DNA of 64,000 nt from Paraburkholderia sp. SOS3 (GTDB lineage Bacteria; Pseudomonadota; Gammaproteobacteria; Burkholderiales; Burkholderiaceae), in assembly GCF_001922345.1 (NCBI RefSeq), contig NZ_CP018812.1:2666001-2730000 (forward strand), read 5' to 3'. The notes below the pieces were generated by a model that was given only the letters and a program-made list of their open reading frames with translations, searched no databases and was not told the origin of the DNA. Positions 51,125 to 60,251 of the stretch are shown piece by piece. Both the position numbers and the translations under genes were made by a program. The first letter of the stretch is position 1; each line of letters starts with the position of its first letter.

Positions 51125-52708
51125 ATGAGTACTTCGATCGCCCCGCCTCTGCCCAATCCGATGGACCTTCCGACGAGCACGAAACTTTTCGCGTTCGGCA
51201 TCATGTGCCTTGGCTTCTTCATGGCAACCCTTGATATCCAGATCGTCGCCTCATCGCTGCGCGACATTGGGGGCGGACTGTCCGCCAGTCAGGACGAGTT
51301 GTCATGGGTGCAGACGTCTTACCTGATCGCGGAAATTATCGTCATTCCGATGTCGGGTTGGCTGACGCGAGTCTTCTCCACACGTTGGGTGTTCGCATTT
51401 TCTGCATTCGGTTTCACCGTCACGAGCATGCTCTGTGGACTTGCATGGGACATCAATTCGATGATCCTGTTTCGTGGGCTTCAAGGTGCACTTGGCGCCG
51501 CGATGATTCCCACCGTCTACACAACGGTCTTCGTGATCTTCCCGCCGAAGCAACGACTCGCCGCATCGACCACGATTGGTGCGCTCTCGACGCTCGCTCC
51601 GACCATCGGGCCGGTTATCGGGGGCTGGGTGACGTCCGAGTGGTCGTGGCACTGGTTGTTTTATCTGAACGTGATACCGGGCATCGCCGTCACCGTATTC
51701 GTGCCCCGGTATGTCAATTTCGATCACGCAAATCTTTCCTTGCTCAAGAAGGGTGATTACCTGGGCGTATTGCTGATGTCCGGATGCCTGGGCTGCCTTG
51801 AATATGTGCTGGAGGAAGGGCCGCGCAAGAACTGGCTCGGCGACGACGCGATTCTCGCGTGTACATGGATCTGCGCCATCTGCGGTTTTCTGTTTCTCGT
51901 GCACGCGTTTACCGCCGAAGAGCCGATTGTCGACCTGCGTGCGCTGGCCGTCCGGAACTTCGGAATCTGCAGCCTCCTATCGTTCATCATAGGTATCGGC
52001 ATCTTCTGCACCGTCTATTTGACACCCGTGTTTCTCACGCGCGTAAGAGGCTTCGATTCGCTTCAGACGGGCATCGCATTACTTTCCGTTGGGTGTTTTC
52101 AGGCGCTGGGTATGGTGGTCTATAGCCGACTCGCAAAATTTGTCGGCATGCGTTCGCTGATGATGATTGGTCTCGCGATGTTCGGCATCGGCTGCTATCT
52201 CTATGTACCGTTGACCAACGACTGGGGCTGGCAGCAATTACTGCTTCCTCAGGCGCTGCGCGGATTTGGCCAACAGTTCGCGATTCCTCCGATTGTCATT
52301 CTGGCATTGGGATCTTTGCCGCCCGAGCGACTCCGGGCGGCGAGCGGGCTCTTCAATCTGATGCGAAATCTCGGCGGCGCGATAGGCATTGCCGTCGTCA
52401 GCACGATGTTGAACGACCGCCTGAACTTCCACTACGAAATTCTCGCAGAGCATGTCAGCGTGGGTCGACCGGTAGTGGAGGCTTTTCTTCAACAGCAGGC
52501 TGGACGGCTTTCCCACGTCGCCGGCGACACGCTCAATGCGGCCGGTGCAAGTATGGGCATGCTGCAATCGCTTGTGATGCGCGAGGCACTCACGCTGACA
52601 TTCGCCGATACGTTTCTTGCCGTCGCGCTGTGCTTCGGCGTGGGTCTCATCGGCGCATTCTTTACGCGGGGAGTCGGCAACGTCAAGCCTCCGCCCGACG
52701 CGCATTGA
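51125..52708 (+). CDS. DHA2 family MFS exporter (EmrB/QacA type)
   Basis: A 527-residue fourteen-helix drug:H+ antiporter-like protein. FMATLDIQIVASSLRDIGGG in helix 1 (LDxxIV, motif D1), WVQTSYLIAEIIVIPMSGWL and RGLQGALGAAMIPTVYTTVF in helix 4-5, and APTIGPVIGGWVTSEWSWHWLFY (antiporter motif C) are diagnostic. The C-terminal loop about 440-490 is long. No EmrA-type membrane-fusion partner is adjacent. It lies between two amidase genes, the first overlapping its operon. The start ATG 51125 matches family length; the frame open to 50621 is a shadow inside the amidase. Confidence 0.9.
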   Translation: MSTSIAPPLPNPMDLPTSTKLFAFGIMCLGFFMATLDIQIVASSLRDIGGGLSASQDELSWVQTSYLIAEIIVIPMSGWLTRVFSTRWVFAFSAFGFTVTSMLCGLAWDINSMILFRGLQGALGAAMIPTVYTTVFVIFPPKQRLAASTTIGALSTLAPTIGPVIGGWVTSEWSWHWLFYLNVIPGIAVTVFVPRYVNFDHANLSLLKKGDYLGVLLMSGCLGCLEYVLEEGPRKNWLGDDAILACTWICAICGFLFLVHAFTAEEPIVDLRALAVRNFGICSLLSFIIGIGIFCTVYLTPVFLTRVRGFDSLQTGIALLSVGCFQALGMVVYSRLAKFVGMRSLMMIGLAMFGIGCYLYVPLTNDWGWQQLLLPQALRGFGQQFAIPPIVILALGSLPPERLRAASGLFNLMRNLGGAIGIAVVSTMLNDRLNFHYEILAEHVSVGRPVVEAFLQQQAGRLSHVAGDTLNAAGASMGMLQSLVMREALTLTFADTFLAVALCFGVGLIGAFFTRGVGNVKPPPDAH

Positions 52709-52920
52709 GCGGTACGGTTTGATATCGAAACCGCTTCGTGCCCATGTCGGGGCGGCGAGCACTTCCCGTTGAGCAGTCTTAAGGGTGTCTAATCTTCCGC
52801 ATATCGGAACGGCTGGGCGACTCTATTGGTTCACTGTGAACGTCGCGCTTGCGCGCCGACGCCATCCATTGTGGCCCATTCGAAAGGTGTTGACGAAACG
52901 AAGCATAGCGCCTAACCTTT

Positions 52921-52942
52921 TAACCTAACAAACGTTAGACAG
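52921..52942. promoter_or_regulatory. Shared palindromic operator, copy 3
   Basis: CCTAACAAACGTTAGACAG repeats the site at 49601; the inner CTAAC-AAAC-GTTAG is an exact inverted repeat. It lies 54 bases upstream of the second amidase gene. Confidence 0.65.
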
Positions 52943-52995
52943 TCTTCAGAACTGGCTTCGCTGGTCACTTTTCCGACACTTTCAGGACACGCCTG

Positions 52996-54408
52996 ATGAG
53001 CACCGAACTTATTTCCCAAGACGCCACCCGGCTCGCCGAACTGATCCGCAACAAGGACGTCTCGCCGGTAGAAGTCATGCAAGCGCATCTCGCGCGCATC
53101 GATGCGTTCGATTCGAAGATCAACGCCATCGTCACGCTCGCCGACGGCGCGATCGAAGCCGCGCGCGTCGCCGAGGCTGCCGTGATGGCCGGTCAGGAAC
53201 TCGGCCCGCTGCACGGCGTTCCCTTCACCGCGAAGGACTCCATCGATACCGCCGGCGTGCCGACGCAACGTGCCTCGCCCATCTTCAAGGGCCGTGTGCC
53301 CGACACCGACGCCACGAGCATTGCTCGCATGAAGAAGGCAGGCGGCATCCTGCTGGCGAAAACCAACCATCCCGAATTTTCGTTCTGGATCGAAACCGAT
53401 AACCTGCTGTCGGGACGCACGCGTAATCCGTGGAATCTGGATCGCACGCCAGGCGGCTCGAGTGGCGGCGAATCCGCAGCCGTCGCAGCGCTGATGTCGC
53501 CGCTCGGTCTCGCAACCGACGTCGCCATTTCGGTGCGCGGCCCGGCAGCGCTAACCGGCGTGGTCGGACTCAAGGCCACCCACGGACGCATTCCGATGAC
53601 CGGTATCTGGCCACGCGTACCGCGCCGCTTCTGGCACATCGGGCCGATCGCACGCAGCGTTCGCGACATCGCGCTCGCCTATTCGCTGCTGGCCGGCCCT
53701 GACGGCGCGGACGGCTTTTCGACGGCGCCGCCCAGCCTCGATGCCGGCGTGGCGTCCAGCCCGGGCCGGCCGATTCGGGTTGGCCTGCTCATCGATGCCT
53801 TCGCGCCCGTAGACCCCGACGTCGCCGCTACCGTGCTCGCCTCGGCCGAAGCGCTGAAGAGCCTGGGCATCACCGTCGAGCCGGTGCGCATTCCAGTGCT
53901 CGAGCAGATCAACGCGCTCGAGCTGCTCTGGAAGCTTCAGGTCATGGAAACCAAACCCGCCTTCAGGAAAGTAACGGCCGGACACGAAGACAAGATCTTC
54001 AAGCACGTCCAGGGCGTCTACGACACGCCGGACACCTCGATCGCCGATTTCGTCGACGCGGAGCAGAAAGCGGAACAGTTGCGCGACGGCTTTGCCGGGT
54101 ACTTCCAGCAATACGACGCGTTGCTCTGCCCGGTCACGACAGTACCGGCGCACGCACACGACGCTGCGGAGTTCAACATCGACGGCCAGTCGGTGTCGTC
54201 GCTGCACGTCATGACCGCGACGGCGCCGCTCAATGTGACCGGGCTTCCGGGCCTGTCGCTGCGTTTCGGCACGAGCCGCGAAGGTCTGCCGGTCGGCGTG
54301 CAACTCGTCGCACCGTGGATGGCGGAGTCGACTGTTCTGCACCTCGCCTCGCTGCTCGAAGCCGTAAGCCCGGTGCGCGGACTTCATCCGGACCTGTCGG
54401 CTATCTGA
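52996..54408 (+). CDS. Amidase signature family enzyme (paralogue B)
   Basis: A 470-residue amidase, clearly a paralogue of the enzyme at 49642: the first 190 or so residues align without a gap, with K80, Ser155/156 and S179 at identical positions (ATDVAISVRGPA here). The residues before the nucleophile differ (DVAIS versus DLGNS), so substrate choice may differ. Its third codon positions look more GC-rich than paralogue A, which suggests an older resident copy or divergent origin. It is followed 107 bases later by an exported epoxide-hydrolase-like gene on the same strand. Confidence 0.9.
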   Translation: MSTELISQDATRLAELIRNKDVSPVEVMQAHLARIDAFDSKINAIVTLADGAIEAARVAEAAVMAGQELGPLHGVPFTAKDSIDTAGVPTQRASPIFKGRVPDTDATSIARMKKAGGILLAKTNHPEFSFWIETDNLLSGRTRNPWNLDRTPGGSSGGESAAVAALMSPLGLATDVAISVRGPAALTGVVGLKATHGRIPMTGIWPRVPRRFWHIGPIARSVRDIALAYSLLAGPDGADGFSTAPPSLDAGVASSPGRPIRVGLLIDAFAPVDPDVAATVLASAEALKSLGITVEPVRIPVLEQINALELLWKLQVMETKPAFRKVTAGHEDKIFKHVQGVYDTPDTSIADFVDAEQKAEQLRDGFAGYFQQYDALLCPVTTVPAHAHDAAEFNIDGQSVSSLHVMTATAPLNVTGLPGLSLRFGTSREGLPVGVQLVAPWMAESTVLHLASLLEAVSPVRGLHPDLSAI

Positions 54409-54515
54409 GTCGAGCCAGTGATCCGTCCGGCCCCTGAATGACTTGCAATGCGGGCCGGGCGGCACACGAGCGATAAGCCCATAGGGTCACGTAACCGCCT
54501 TCGCCAATTCCAGAG

Positions 54516-55559
54516 ATGTCGAATCCAGTCAACACCCAGCGCCGCCGACTGTTGAACAGCACCACAGCCCTCGCCGCTCTGAGCTTCCTGAACCGCGCCG
54601 GACCGGCCCACGCCAGCGCCGCCTATCAGACCACGTCTGCGCAGCACACAAAGCCAACCGCCGCATTCGGCCCGATTCGACAGGTCGAGGCCGGTGCATT
54701 GAACATCGGCTACGCCGAGGCAGGGCCGGCCAATGGACCCGTCGCCATCCTGCTGCATGGCTGGCCGCACGATATCCACAGTTTTGTCGACGTGGCCCCT
54801 ATCCTTGCGGGCGCAGGCTATCGGGTCATCGTGCCGTATCTTAGAGGCTATGGCTCGACGCGCATCCTTTCGCCGAACACGCCACGCAACGGCCAGCAGT
54901 CGATCTTCGCGGTCGACGTGATTGCCCTCATGGATGCGTTGAAGATCGACAAGGCGGTGCTCGCGGGTTTCGACTGGGGCGGACGGGCCGCGAATATCAT
55001 CGCCGCAATATGGCCTGAACGCTGTCGCGCCCTCGTATCGGCCAGTGGCTACCTGATCGGCAGCCAGGCGGCCAACCGCGAGCCCGCACCGCCGCAGGTC
55101 GAACTGCAGGCGTGGTTCCAGTACTACTTCGCCACGGAGCGCGGCGCGACCGGTTACGCAGAGCAGCGCAGTGAATTCAACAAGCTGATCTGGCAGCGTG
55201 CATCGCCACGATTCAGGTTCGATGACGCCACGTTCCTGCGCACGGCCAAGGCATTCGACAATCCCGACCACGTGAGCATCGTCATTCATAACTACCGTTG
55301 GCGGTTGGGACTCGCACAAGGCGAGCCGCAATATGACGACCTGGAAAATCGCCTGGCGCAGGCACCGAAGATTTCCGTGCCCACCATCACGCTCGAAGGC
55401 GACGCAAACGGCGCACCGCATCAGCCGCCGGCCGCGTACGCCAAACAATACATCGGCAGATACCAGCACCGCGACGTGGAGAGCGGCATCGGACATAACC
55501 TGCCGCAGGAAGCGCCCAAGGCATTTGCCGAAGCGGTGCTGCAGGTCGTCACACTCTAA
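54516..55559 (+). CDS. Exported epoxide-hydrolase-like alpha/beta hydrolase
   Basis: A 347-residue protein. The N-terminus has a Tat-like signal: TQRRRLLNSTTALAALSFL, then cleavage near AHASA at about residue 35. HGWPHDIHSF (81-90) is the HGxP oxyanion motif of epoxide hydrolases, and D153 in AGFDWGGRAAN is an Asp nucleophile, not Ser, as in epoxide hydrolases and haloalkane dehalogenases; GIGHNLPQEAP near the end carries the His. Periplasmic location through Tat is inferred from the twin-arginine run. It may be in the transcript of the second amidase. Confidence 0.83.
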   Translation: MSNPVNTQRRRLLNSTTALAALSFLNRAGPAHASAAYQTTSAQHTKPTAAFGPIRQVEAGALNIGYAEAGPANGPVAILLHGWPHDIHSFVDVAPILAGAGYRVIVPYLRGYGSTRILSPNTPRNGQQSIFAVDVIALMDALKIDKAVLAGFDWGGRAANIIAAIWPERCRALVSASGYLIGSQAANREPAPPQVELQAWFQYYFATERGATGYAEQRSEFNKLIWQRASPRFRFDDATFLRTAKAFDNPDHVSIVIHNYRWRLGLAQGEPQYDDLENRLAQAPKISVPTITLEGDANGAPHQPPAAYAKQYIGRYQHRDVESGIGHNLPQEAPKAFAEAVLQVVTL

Positions 55560-55809
55560 GTGCGCCTTGGGACGTCGAGCTACTCCGAGGCAGCCTGGCG
55601 GCCTTTACTCATCGACCGCCCTCCGCTGACCGCTTGTTCCATAGCACGCACTATGTGAACCAGACGACACGTCGCGCGTCGATCGTCATCGACGCGCAGC
55701 GAAGACCTCCTTATTTACCCTACCTCCACGACTCGGGAAATTGCACGCTGCGGCCAGCAAAGCCACTGCTGACAAGGCGCAGGCTCAATCAGCAGATGTA
55801 ATTTACCGT

Positions 55810-55831
55810 GCGGCGCAGCAAACTGCGCCGC
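55810..55831. terminator. Hairpin after the hydrolase gene
   Basis: GCGGCGCAG (55810-55818), loop CAAA, CTGCGCCGC (55823-55831): a 9-bp perfect stem just before the promoter of the next operon. Likely insulator or terminator. Confidence 0.55.
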
Positions 55832-55832
55832 C

Positions 55833-55862
55833 TTGACACTGCGTCGCCGCGCGCATTAAATA
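55833..55862 (+). promoter_or_regulatory. Promoter of the frcBCA operon
   Basis: Consensus TTGACA (55833-55838), an 18-base spacer and TAAATA (55857-55862), followed by an AT-rich stretch where a ROK repressor could bind. The first gene starts 122 bases downstream. Confidence 0.5.
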
Positions 55863-55983
55863 AAGCCAATTGATTTAGTCGCCGGCCGCGGCGCGTGACC
55901 TTGCAATCGCGTCCGAAGCACAGCGAATCCGAATCCACTGCAGTCCATAACGTCGGTGTCAATCACCTGGAGGAGCGTTTCCC

Positions 55984-56988
55984 ATGAATCTGAAATCGAG
56001 CGTGCCAAGCGCCGTTAGGCGAATCGTCGTGGTGTGCGCGGCGGCATCGGCCGTCTTGTGCATCGGCACCAGCGAGGCGGCCGATCAACCCGTGGTAGGC
56101 CTGATCACAAAGACCGACACGAACCCGTTTTTCGTGAAGATGCGCCAGGGCGCAGAAGGCGCCGCACAGAAAGACGGCGCGAAACTGATGACCGCCGCCG
56201 GCAAGTTCGACGGCGACAATGCAAGCCAGGTGACCGCGATCGAAAACATGCTGACCGCCGGCGCGAAAGCGATTCTGATCACGCCGAGCGATACGAAGGC
56301 GATCGTGCCCAGCATCAAAAAAGCGCGCGCGGCCGGCGCCATCGTAATCGCACTCGACACGCCAACCGACCCGCAAGACGCGACCGACGCGCTCTTTGCG
56401 ACCGACAACTTCAAGGCCGGCGTGCTGATCGGCGAATATGCGAAAGCCGCGCTCGGCGGCAAGCCCGCGAAGATTGCGACGCTCGACCTCGCGCCGGGCG
56501 TGACGGTCGGCGTGCTGCGCCATAACGGCTTCCTGAAGGGCTTCGGCATCAAGGAAGGCGACCCATCGATAGTCTGCAGCCAGGACACGCGCGGCGATCA
56601 GTCGAAGGGACAAACGGCGATGGAAAACTGCCTGCAAAAAGCACCTGACATCAACGTCGTCTATACGATCAACGAACCGGCCGCGGCCGGCGCGTATCGC
56701 GCGCTGAAGTCCGCAGGCAAGGATAAGGGCGTGATGATCGTATCGATCGACGGCGGCTGCGAAGGCGTGCGCAATGTGAAGGCCGGCGCGATCGCCGCGA
56801 CGTCGCAGCAATATCCGCTGAAGATGGCTCAACTGGGTGTGGATGCCGGCGTCGAATATGCGAAGACCGGCAAGAAACCGAGCGGCTACCACGACACCGG
56901 CGTCACGCTGATTTCCGATAAGCCGCAATCGGGTGTCGCCAGCAAGGACACTACCTTCGGCCTCGATAACTGTTGGGGCAACAAGTAA
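55984..56988 (+). CDS. frcB: Sugar ABC transporter substrate-binding protein (FrcB-like)
   Basis: A 334-residue periplasmic binding protein. The signal peptide ends near residue 33 ([19 protein letters not shown]). The mature part is the type 1 periplasmic fold: [80 protein letters not shown] and [17 protein letters not shown]. Closest in look to fructose/ribose/mannose FrcB proteins. It opens an operon with a matching permease and a single-domain ATPase, followed by a ROK regulator, the usual Frc arrangement. Confidence 0.9.
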   Translation: MNLKSSVPSAVRRIVVVCAAASAVLCIGTSEAADQPVVGLITKTDTNPFFVKMRQGAEGAAQKDGAKLMTAAGKFDGDNASQVTAIENMLTAGAKAILITPSDTKAIVPSIKKARAAGAIVIALDTPTDPQDATDALFATDNFKAGVLIGEYAKAALGGKPAKIATLDLAPGVTVGVLRHNGFLKGFGIKEGDPSIVCSQDTRGDQSKGQTAMENCLQKAPDINVVYTINEPAAAGAYRALKSAGKDKGVMIVSIDGGCEGVRNVKAGAIAATSQQYPLKMAQLGVDAGVEYAKTGKKPSGYHDTGVTLISDKPQSGVASKDTTFGLDNCWGNK

Positions 56989-57070
56989 CGACGCGCATTA
57001 TCGTATCGACCGGCGCGGCGCGCCAGAACGCGCCAGCGCCGGTGGCATCAACGCATCGAGGAAACACATC

Positions 57071-58066
57071 ATGTCGACCCCCACCCCCACCGCCCCCGCT
57101 CAAGGCCACCGCCGGCTTGCCGACCGTTTGCCGACGCTCGCCGAAGCCGGACCGCTTATCGCCCTGGTGCTCGCATGCGCATTCTTTATTTCGCAAAGCG
57201 ACCGCTTTCTGTCCGCGCAAAACCTTTCGTTGATCTTGCAACAAACGATGGTCGTCGCGGTGATCGCGATCGGCCAGACACTGATCGTACTGACCGGCGG
57301 CATCGATCTGTCATGCGGGATGGTGATGGCGTTCGGTTCGATCGTGATGACCAAATTCGCCGTGGTACTCGGCGTACCGCCGGTACTCGCGATTGCGTGC
57401 GGGATCGGTGCGAGCGCATTGTTCGGTCTTCTGAATGGTGCACTGATCACGCGGATCAAGCTACCGTCGTTTATCGTCACGCTCGGCACGCTGAATATCG
57501 CGTTTGCACTGACGCAAATCTATTCGAATGCAGAGAGCGTATCGAACTTGCCCGACGCGATCATGTTCCTCGGCAACACGTTCCGGCTCGGCCCCGCAGA
57601 AGTGACATACGGCACCGTGCTGACGCTGCTCATGTATCTCGCGACATGGTTCGTCCTGCGCGATACCGTGCCGGGCCGCCATCTGTACGCGCTTGGCAAT
57701 AACGCCGAAGCCGCACGCCTGATGGGTCTTTCGTCGCAGAAGATCCTGCTGACCGTCTACACGCTTTCGGGCGCGATCTACGGCGTCGCCGCGCTGCTTG
57801 CGGTATCGCGCACCGGCGTCGGCGATCCGCAGGCCGGCCAGACCGAAAACCTCGACAGCATTACCGCGGTCGTGCTCGGCGGCACGAGTCTGTTCGGCGG
57901 ACGCGGTTCGATCGCGGGCACGCTGCTCGGCGCGCTGATCGTCGGTGTGTTCCGCAACGGCTTGACGCTGATCGGCGTTTCGTCCGTCTATCAGGTGCTC
58001 ATTACCGGCATTCTCGTGATTCTCGCAGTCGCCGCCGACAAGCTGTCGCGACGCGGCGTGCGCTAA
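57071..58066 (+). CDS. frcC: Sugar ABC transporter permease (FrcC-like)
   Basis: A 331-residue inner-membrane permease with about eight to ten helices. The RbsC-family motifs LIVLTGGIDLSCGMVMAFGS and KLPSFIVTLGTLNIAFALTQ are present. AVVLGGTSLFGGRGSIAGTL is the EAA-like loop that contacts the ATPase. ATG 57071 follows GAGGAAA; 82 bases separate it from frcB. It pairs with FrcA and FrcB for uptake of fructose or a related sugar. Confidence 0.9.
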   Translation: MSTPTPTAPAQGHRRLADRLPTLAEAGPLIALVLACAFFISQSDRFLSAQNLSLILQQTMVVAVIAIGQTLIVLTGGIDLSCGMVMAFGSIVMTKFAVVLGVPPVLAIACGIGASALFGLLNGALITRIKLPSFIVTLGTLNIAFALTQIYSNAESVSNLPDAIMFLGNTFRLGPAEVTYGTVLTLLMYLATWFVLRDTVPGRHLYALGNNAEAARLMGLSSQKILLTVYTLSGAIYGVAALLAVSRTGVGDPQAGQTENLDSITAVVLGGTSLFGGRGSIAGTLLGALIVGVFRNGLTLIGVSSVYQVLITGILVILAVAADKLSRRGVR

Positions 58067-58073
58067 TCGCTGA

Positions 58074-58101
58074 ACGCTCGACGCTCGACGCTCGACGCTC
58101 G
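58074..58101. repeat. Tandem 7-bp repeat between frcC and frcA
   Basis: Four exact copies of ACGCTCG (58074-58101) lie directly after the frcC stop and 50 bases before frcA. Slippage here would change spacing, not coding. Confidence 0.85.
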
Positions 58102-58151
58102 ACGCAGAAGCATCACCATCTTTCGCACCGCATTCAAGCATGGAGCCCGTC

Positions 58152-58961
58152 ATGTCGACGACATCCGTATCCTCTTCCGCCATCTCCGCGGTTACCCCTG
58201 TGCTCGAAGCCCGCGGCATCGTCAAACGCTATGGCCAGGTCACCGCGCTCGACGGCTGCGATTTCGAAGTGCTGCCAGGCGAAATCATGGCTGTGATCGG
58301 CGACAATGGCGCCGGCAAATCATCGCTGATCAAGGCGCTGTCCGGCGCCACCGTACCCGACGAAGGCGAAATCCGTCTCGACGGCAAGCCCGTTCGCTTC
58401 CGCAGCCCCCTCGATGCGCGCGAACAGGGCATCGAAACCGTCTATCAGGACCTCGCCGTCGCGCCTGCGATGAGCATCGCGGAAAACCTGTTTCTCGCAC
58501 GCGAGTTGCTCAAACCAGGCTGGCGCGGTTCGCTGCTGAAGATGATCGACAAGCGCCGCATGCTCGAAGAAGCGACCGCGCATATGAAAGACCTGCAAAT
58601 CGGCATCCGTTCGATGCGGCAGGCCGTCGAAACGCTATCGGGCGGCCAGCGCCAGGGCGTGGCCGTCGCGCGCAGCGCGGCGTTTGCGCGGCATGTCGTG
58701 ATCCTCGACGAACCGACCGCCGCACTCGGCGTGAAGGAAGGCAACATGGTGCTCGAACTGATTCGCCGCGTGCGCGATCGCGGGCTGCCGGTTATTCTGA
58801 TCAGCCACAATATGCCGCACGTGTTCGAGATCGCGGATCGCATCCATATCCAGCGTCTCGGCCGGCGCGCGGCGCTCGTCAAGCGCAAGGACATCCATAT
58901 GTCCGAAGCCGTCGCGATCATGACCGGCGCAAAGGAAGCGGATGTGAAGGCGATCGCGTGA
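58152..58961 (+). CDS. frcA: Sugar ABC transporter ATP-binding protein (FrcA-like)
   Basis: A 269-residue ATPase with one nucleotide-binding domain: Walker A GDNGAGKS (50-57), Q-loop YQDLAVAP, signature LSGGQRQ (162-168), Walker B VVILDEP (182-188) and H-loop ISHNMPH. A single domain is the FrcA form, unlike the double-domain RbsA. It would work as a dimer. ATG 58152 is preferred over 58140 because GGAG lies six bases before it. It energises sugar uptake with FrcB and FrcC. Confidence 0.92.
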   Translation: MSTTSVSSSAISAVTPVLEARGIVKRYGQVTALDGCDFEVLPGEIMAVIGDNGAGKSSLIKALSGATVPDEGEIRLDGKPVRFRSPLDAREQGIETVYQDLAVAPAMSIAENLFLARELLKPGWRGSLLKMIDKRRMLEEATAHMKDLQIGIRSMRQAVETLSGGQRQGVAVARSAAFARHVVILDEPTAALGVKEGNMVLELIRRVRDRGLPVILISHNMPHVFEIADRIHIQRLGRRAALVKRKDIHMSEAVAIMTGAKEADVKAIA

Positions 58962-59027
58962 TGGCGCGACGTTCGCCATGCATGTCAAGGCCATAAAAAC
59001 CCATTTCGGCTGAAGCCGAGGAACACC

Positions 59028-60251
59028 ATGGATACCGGCATCCGCTCGCCGCTCAAACGCACGGTCGGCTCGAACCAGGTCGGCATGCGCCAGTTCAACG
59101 AACGTATCGTGCTGCAAGCGATCCGCCTGCATGGGCCGCTGCCGAAGGCCGACGTCGGCCGGCTCACGCGGCTGTCGATGCAATCGGTCTCGATGATCGT
59201 CGACCGGCTGATCGACGACGGCCTGCTCGTCAAGCAGGCGCGCGTGCGCGGCCGCATCGGTCAGCCATCCGTGCCGATTGCGCTGCGGCCCGAAGGTGCG
59301 TACACGATTGGCGTCAAGGTCGGGCGGCGCAGCCTCGATGTGCTCGCGATGGATTTCCTCGGCCGCGTGTGCTGCCGCGAAGTTCTCGAGTATGCATATC
59401 CCGATCCGCGCACGCTTTTTCCCGCGCTCGAAAACAGGCTTGCGCGCGTGAACGAGGCATTGGGCGCGGCAAGAAAACGGAAAATAGTCGGCGTCGGCGT
59501 AGCGGCTCCGCTGTGGTTGGGAGGGTGGCGCGAGTTCCTGGGCGCACCGCGCGACGCGCTCGATGCGTGGAGCGACATCGATATCCGCGCGCGCATCGCG
59601 ACGATGACCGGCTTGCCGGTCGAGTTTGCCAAAGACACCACCGCCGCCTGCGCGGCCGAACTCGTGATGGGCCAGGGGCGCGGCATCCATCATTTTCTGT
59701 ATCTGTTCGTCGGCACGTTTATCGGTGGCGGCCTCGTCATCGACGGGCGCTTGCATGGCGGCCCGCACGACAATGCGGGCGCGGTCGGTTCGATTCCGCT
59801 TGCCGGCCGAGTGCGCGACCCGGCACGGCAGTTGTTGCACGCAGCATCGGGCTTCGTGCTCGAGCGGCTGTTCACCGAGGCCGGCGCGCCGGCCGCCGCC
59901 GCGCACGATGAACGCGCATTATCGGCAGACCTGTGGCGGCTGACCGACCAGTGGCTCGACACCGCATGCCCCGCGATCGCAAGCGCCCTGACCAATGCGG
60001 CGGCGCTGCTCGATCTGGAAGCCGTAGTGATAGACGGCGAGCTCGACCGTCAGTTGCTGCGTGAAATCATTCGGCGTACCGAGCGTGTGCTCGATCGCTA
60101 CGAATGGGAGGGTATGGTCCGGCCGCAATTGCTCGAAGGTACGATCGGCTCCGACGCTCGCGCAATGGGCGGCGCCATCCTGCCGCTCTATGCGCACTTC
60201 GCGCCCGTGCACGAGCTTTTTCTGAAGCCCGCGACGGAAGTCGGTCTCTAG
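59028..60251 (+). CDS. ROK family transcriptional regulator
   Basis: A 407-residue ROK protein. An N-terminal winged helix lies at about residues 20-75 (LPKADVGRLTRLSMQSVSMI), then the sugar-kinase-like ROK fold (GVGVAAPLWLGG, LYLFVGTFIGGGLVIDGRLH, DNAGAVGSIPL). The ATP-binding DxGxT and the zinc CxCGxxGC motif of kinase members are missing, so it is a sugar-sensing repressor rather than a kinase. It lies 66 bases after frcA on the same strand and probably controls the frc operon, directly or as its last gene. Its stop abuts that of the next, convergent gene. Confidence 0.88.
   Translation: MDTGIRSPLKRTVGSNQVGMRQFNERIVLQAIRLHGPLPKADVGRLTRLSMQSVSMIVDRLIDDGLLVKQARVRGRIGQPSVPIALRPEGAYTIGVKVGRRSLDVLAMDFLGRVCCREVLEYAYPDPRTLFPALENRLARVNEALGAARKRKIVGVGVAAPLWLGGWREFLGAPRDALDAWSDIDIRARIATMTGLPVEFAKDTTAACAAELVMGQGRGIHHFLYLFVGTFIGGGLVIDGRLHGGPHDNAGAVGSIPLAGRVRDPARQLLHAASGFVLERLFTEAGAPAAAAHDERALSADLWRLTDQWLDTACPAIASALTNAAALLDLEAVVIDGELDRQLLREIIRRTERVLDRYEWEGMVRPQLLEGTIGSDARAMGGAILPLYAHFAPVHELFLKPATEVGL

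Larger units (their letters stand above)
55560..55983. other. Intergenic region before the sugar transporter operon
   Basis: A 424-base gap with no gene. It contains a terminator-like hairpin (55810-55831) and a promoter candidate (55833-55862), both listed separately. Confidence 0.5.
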
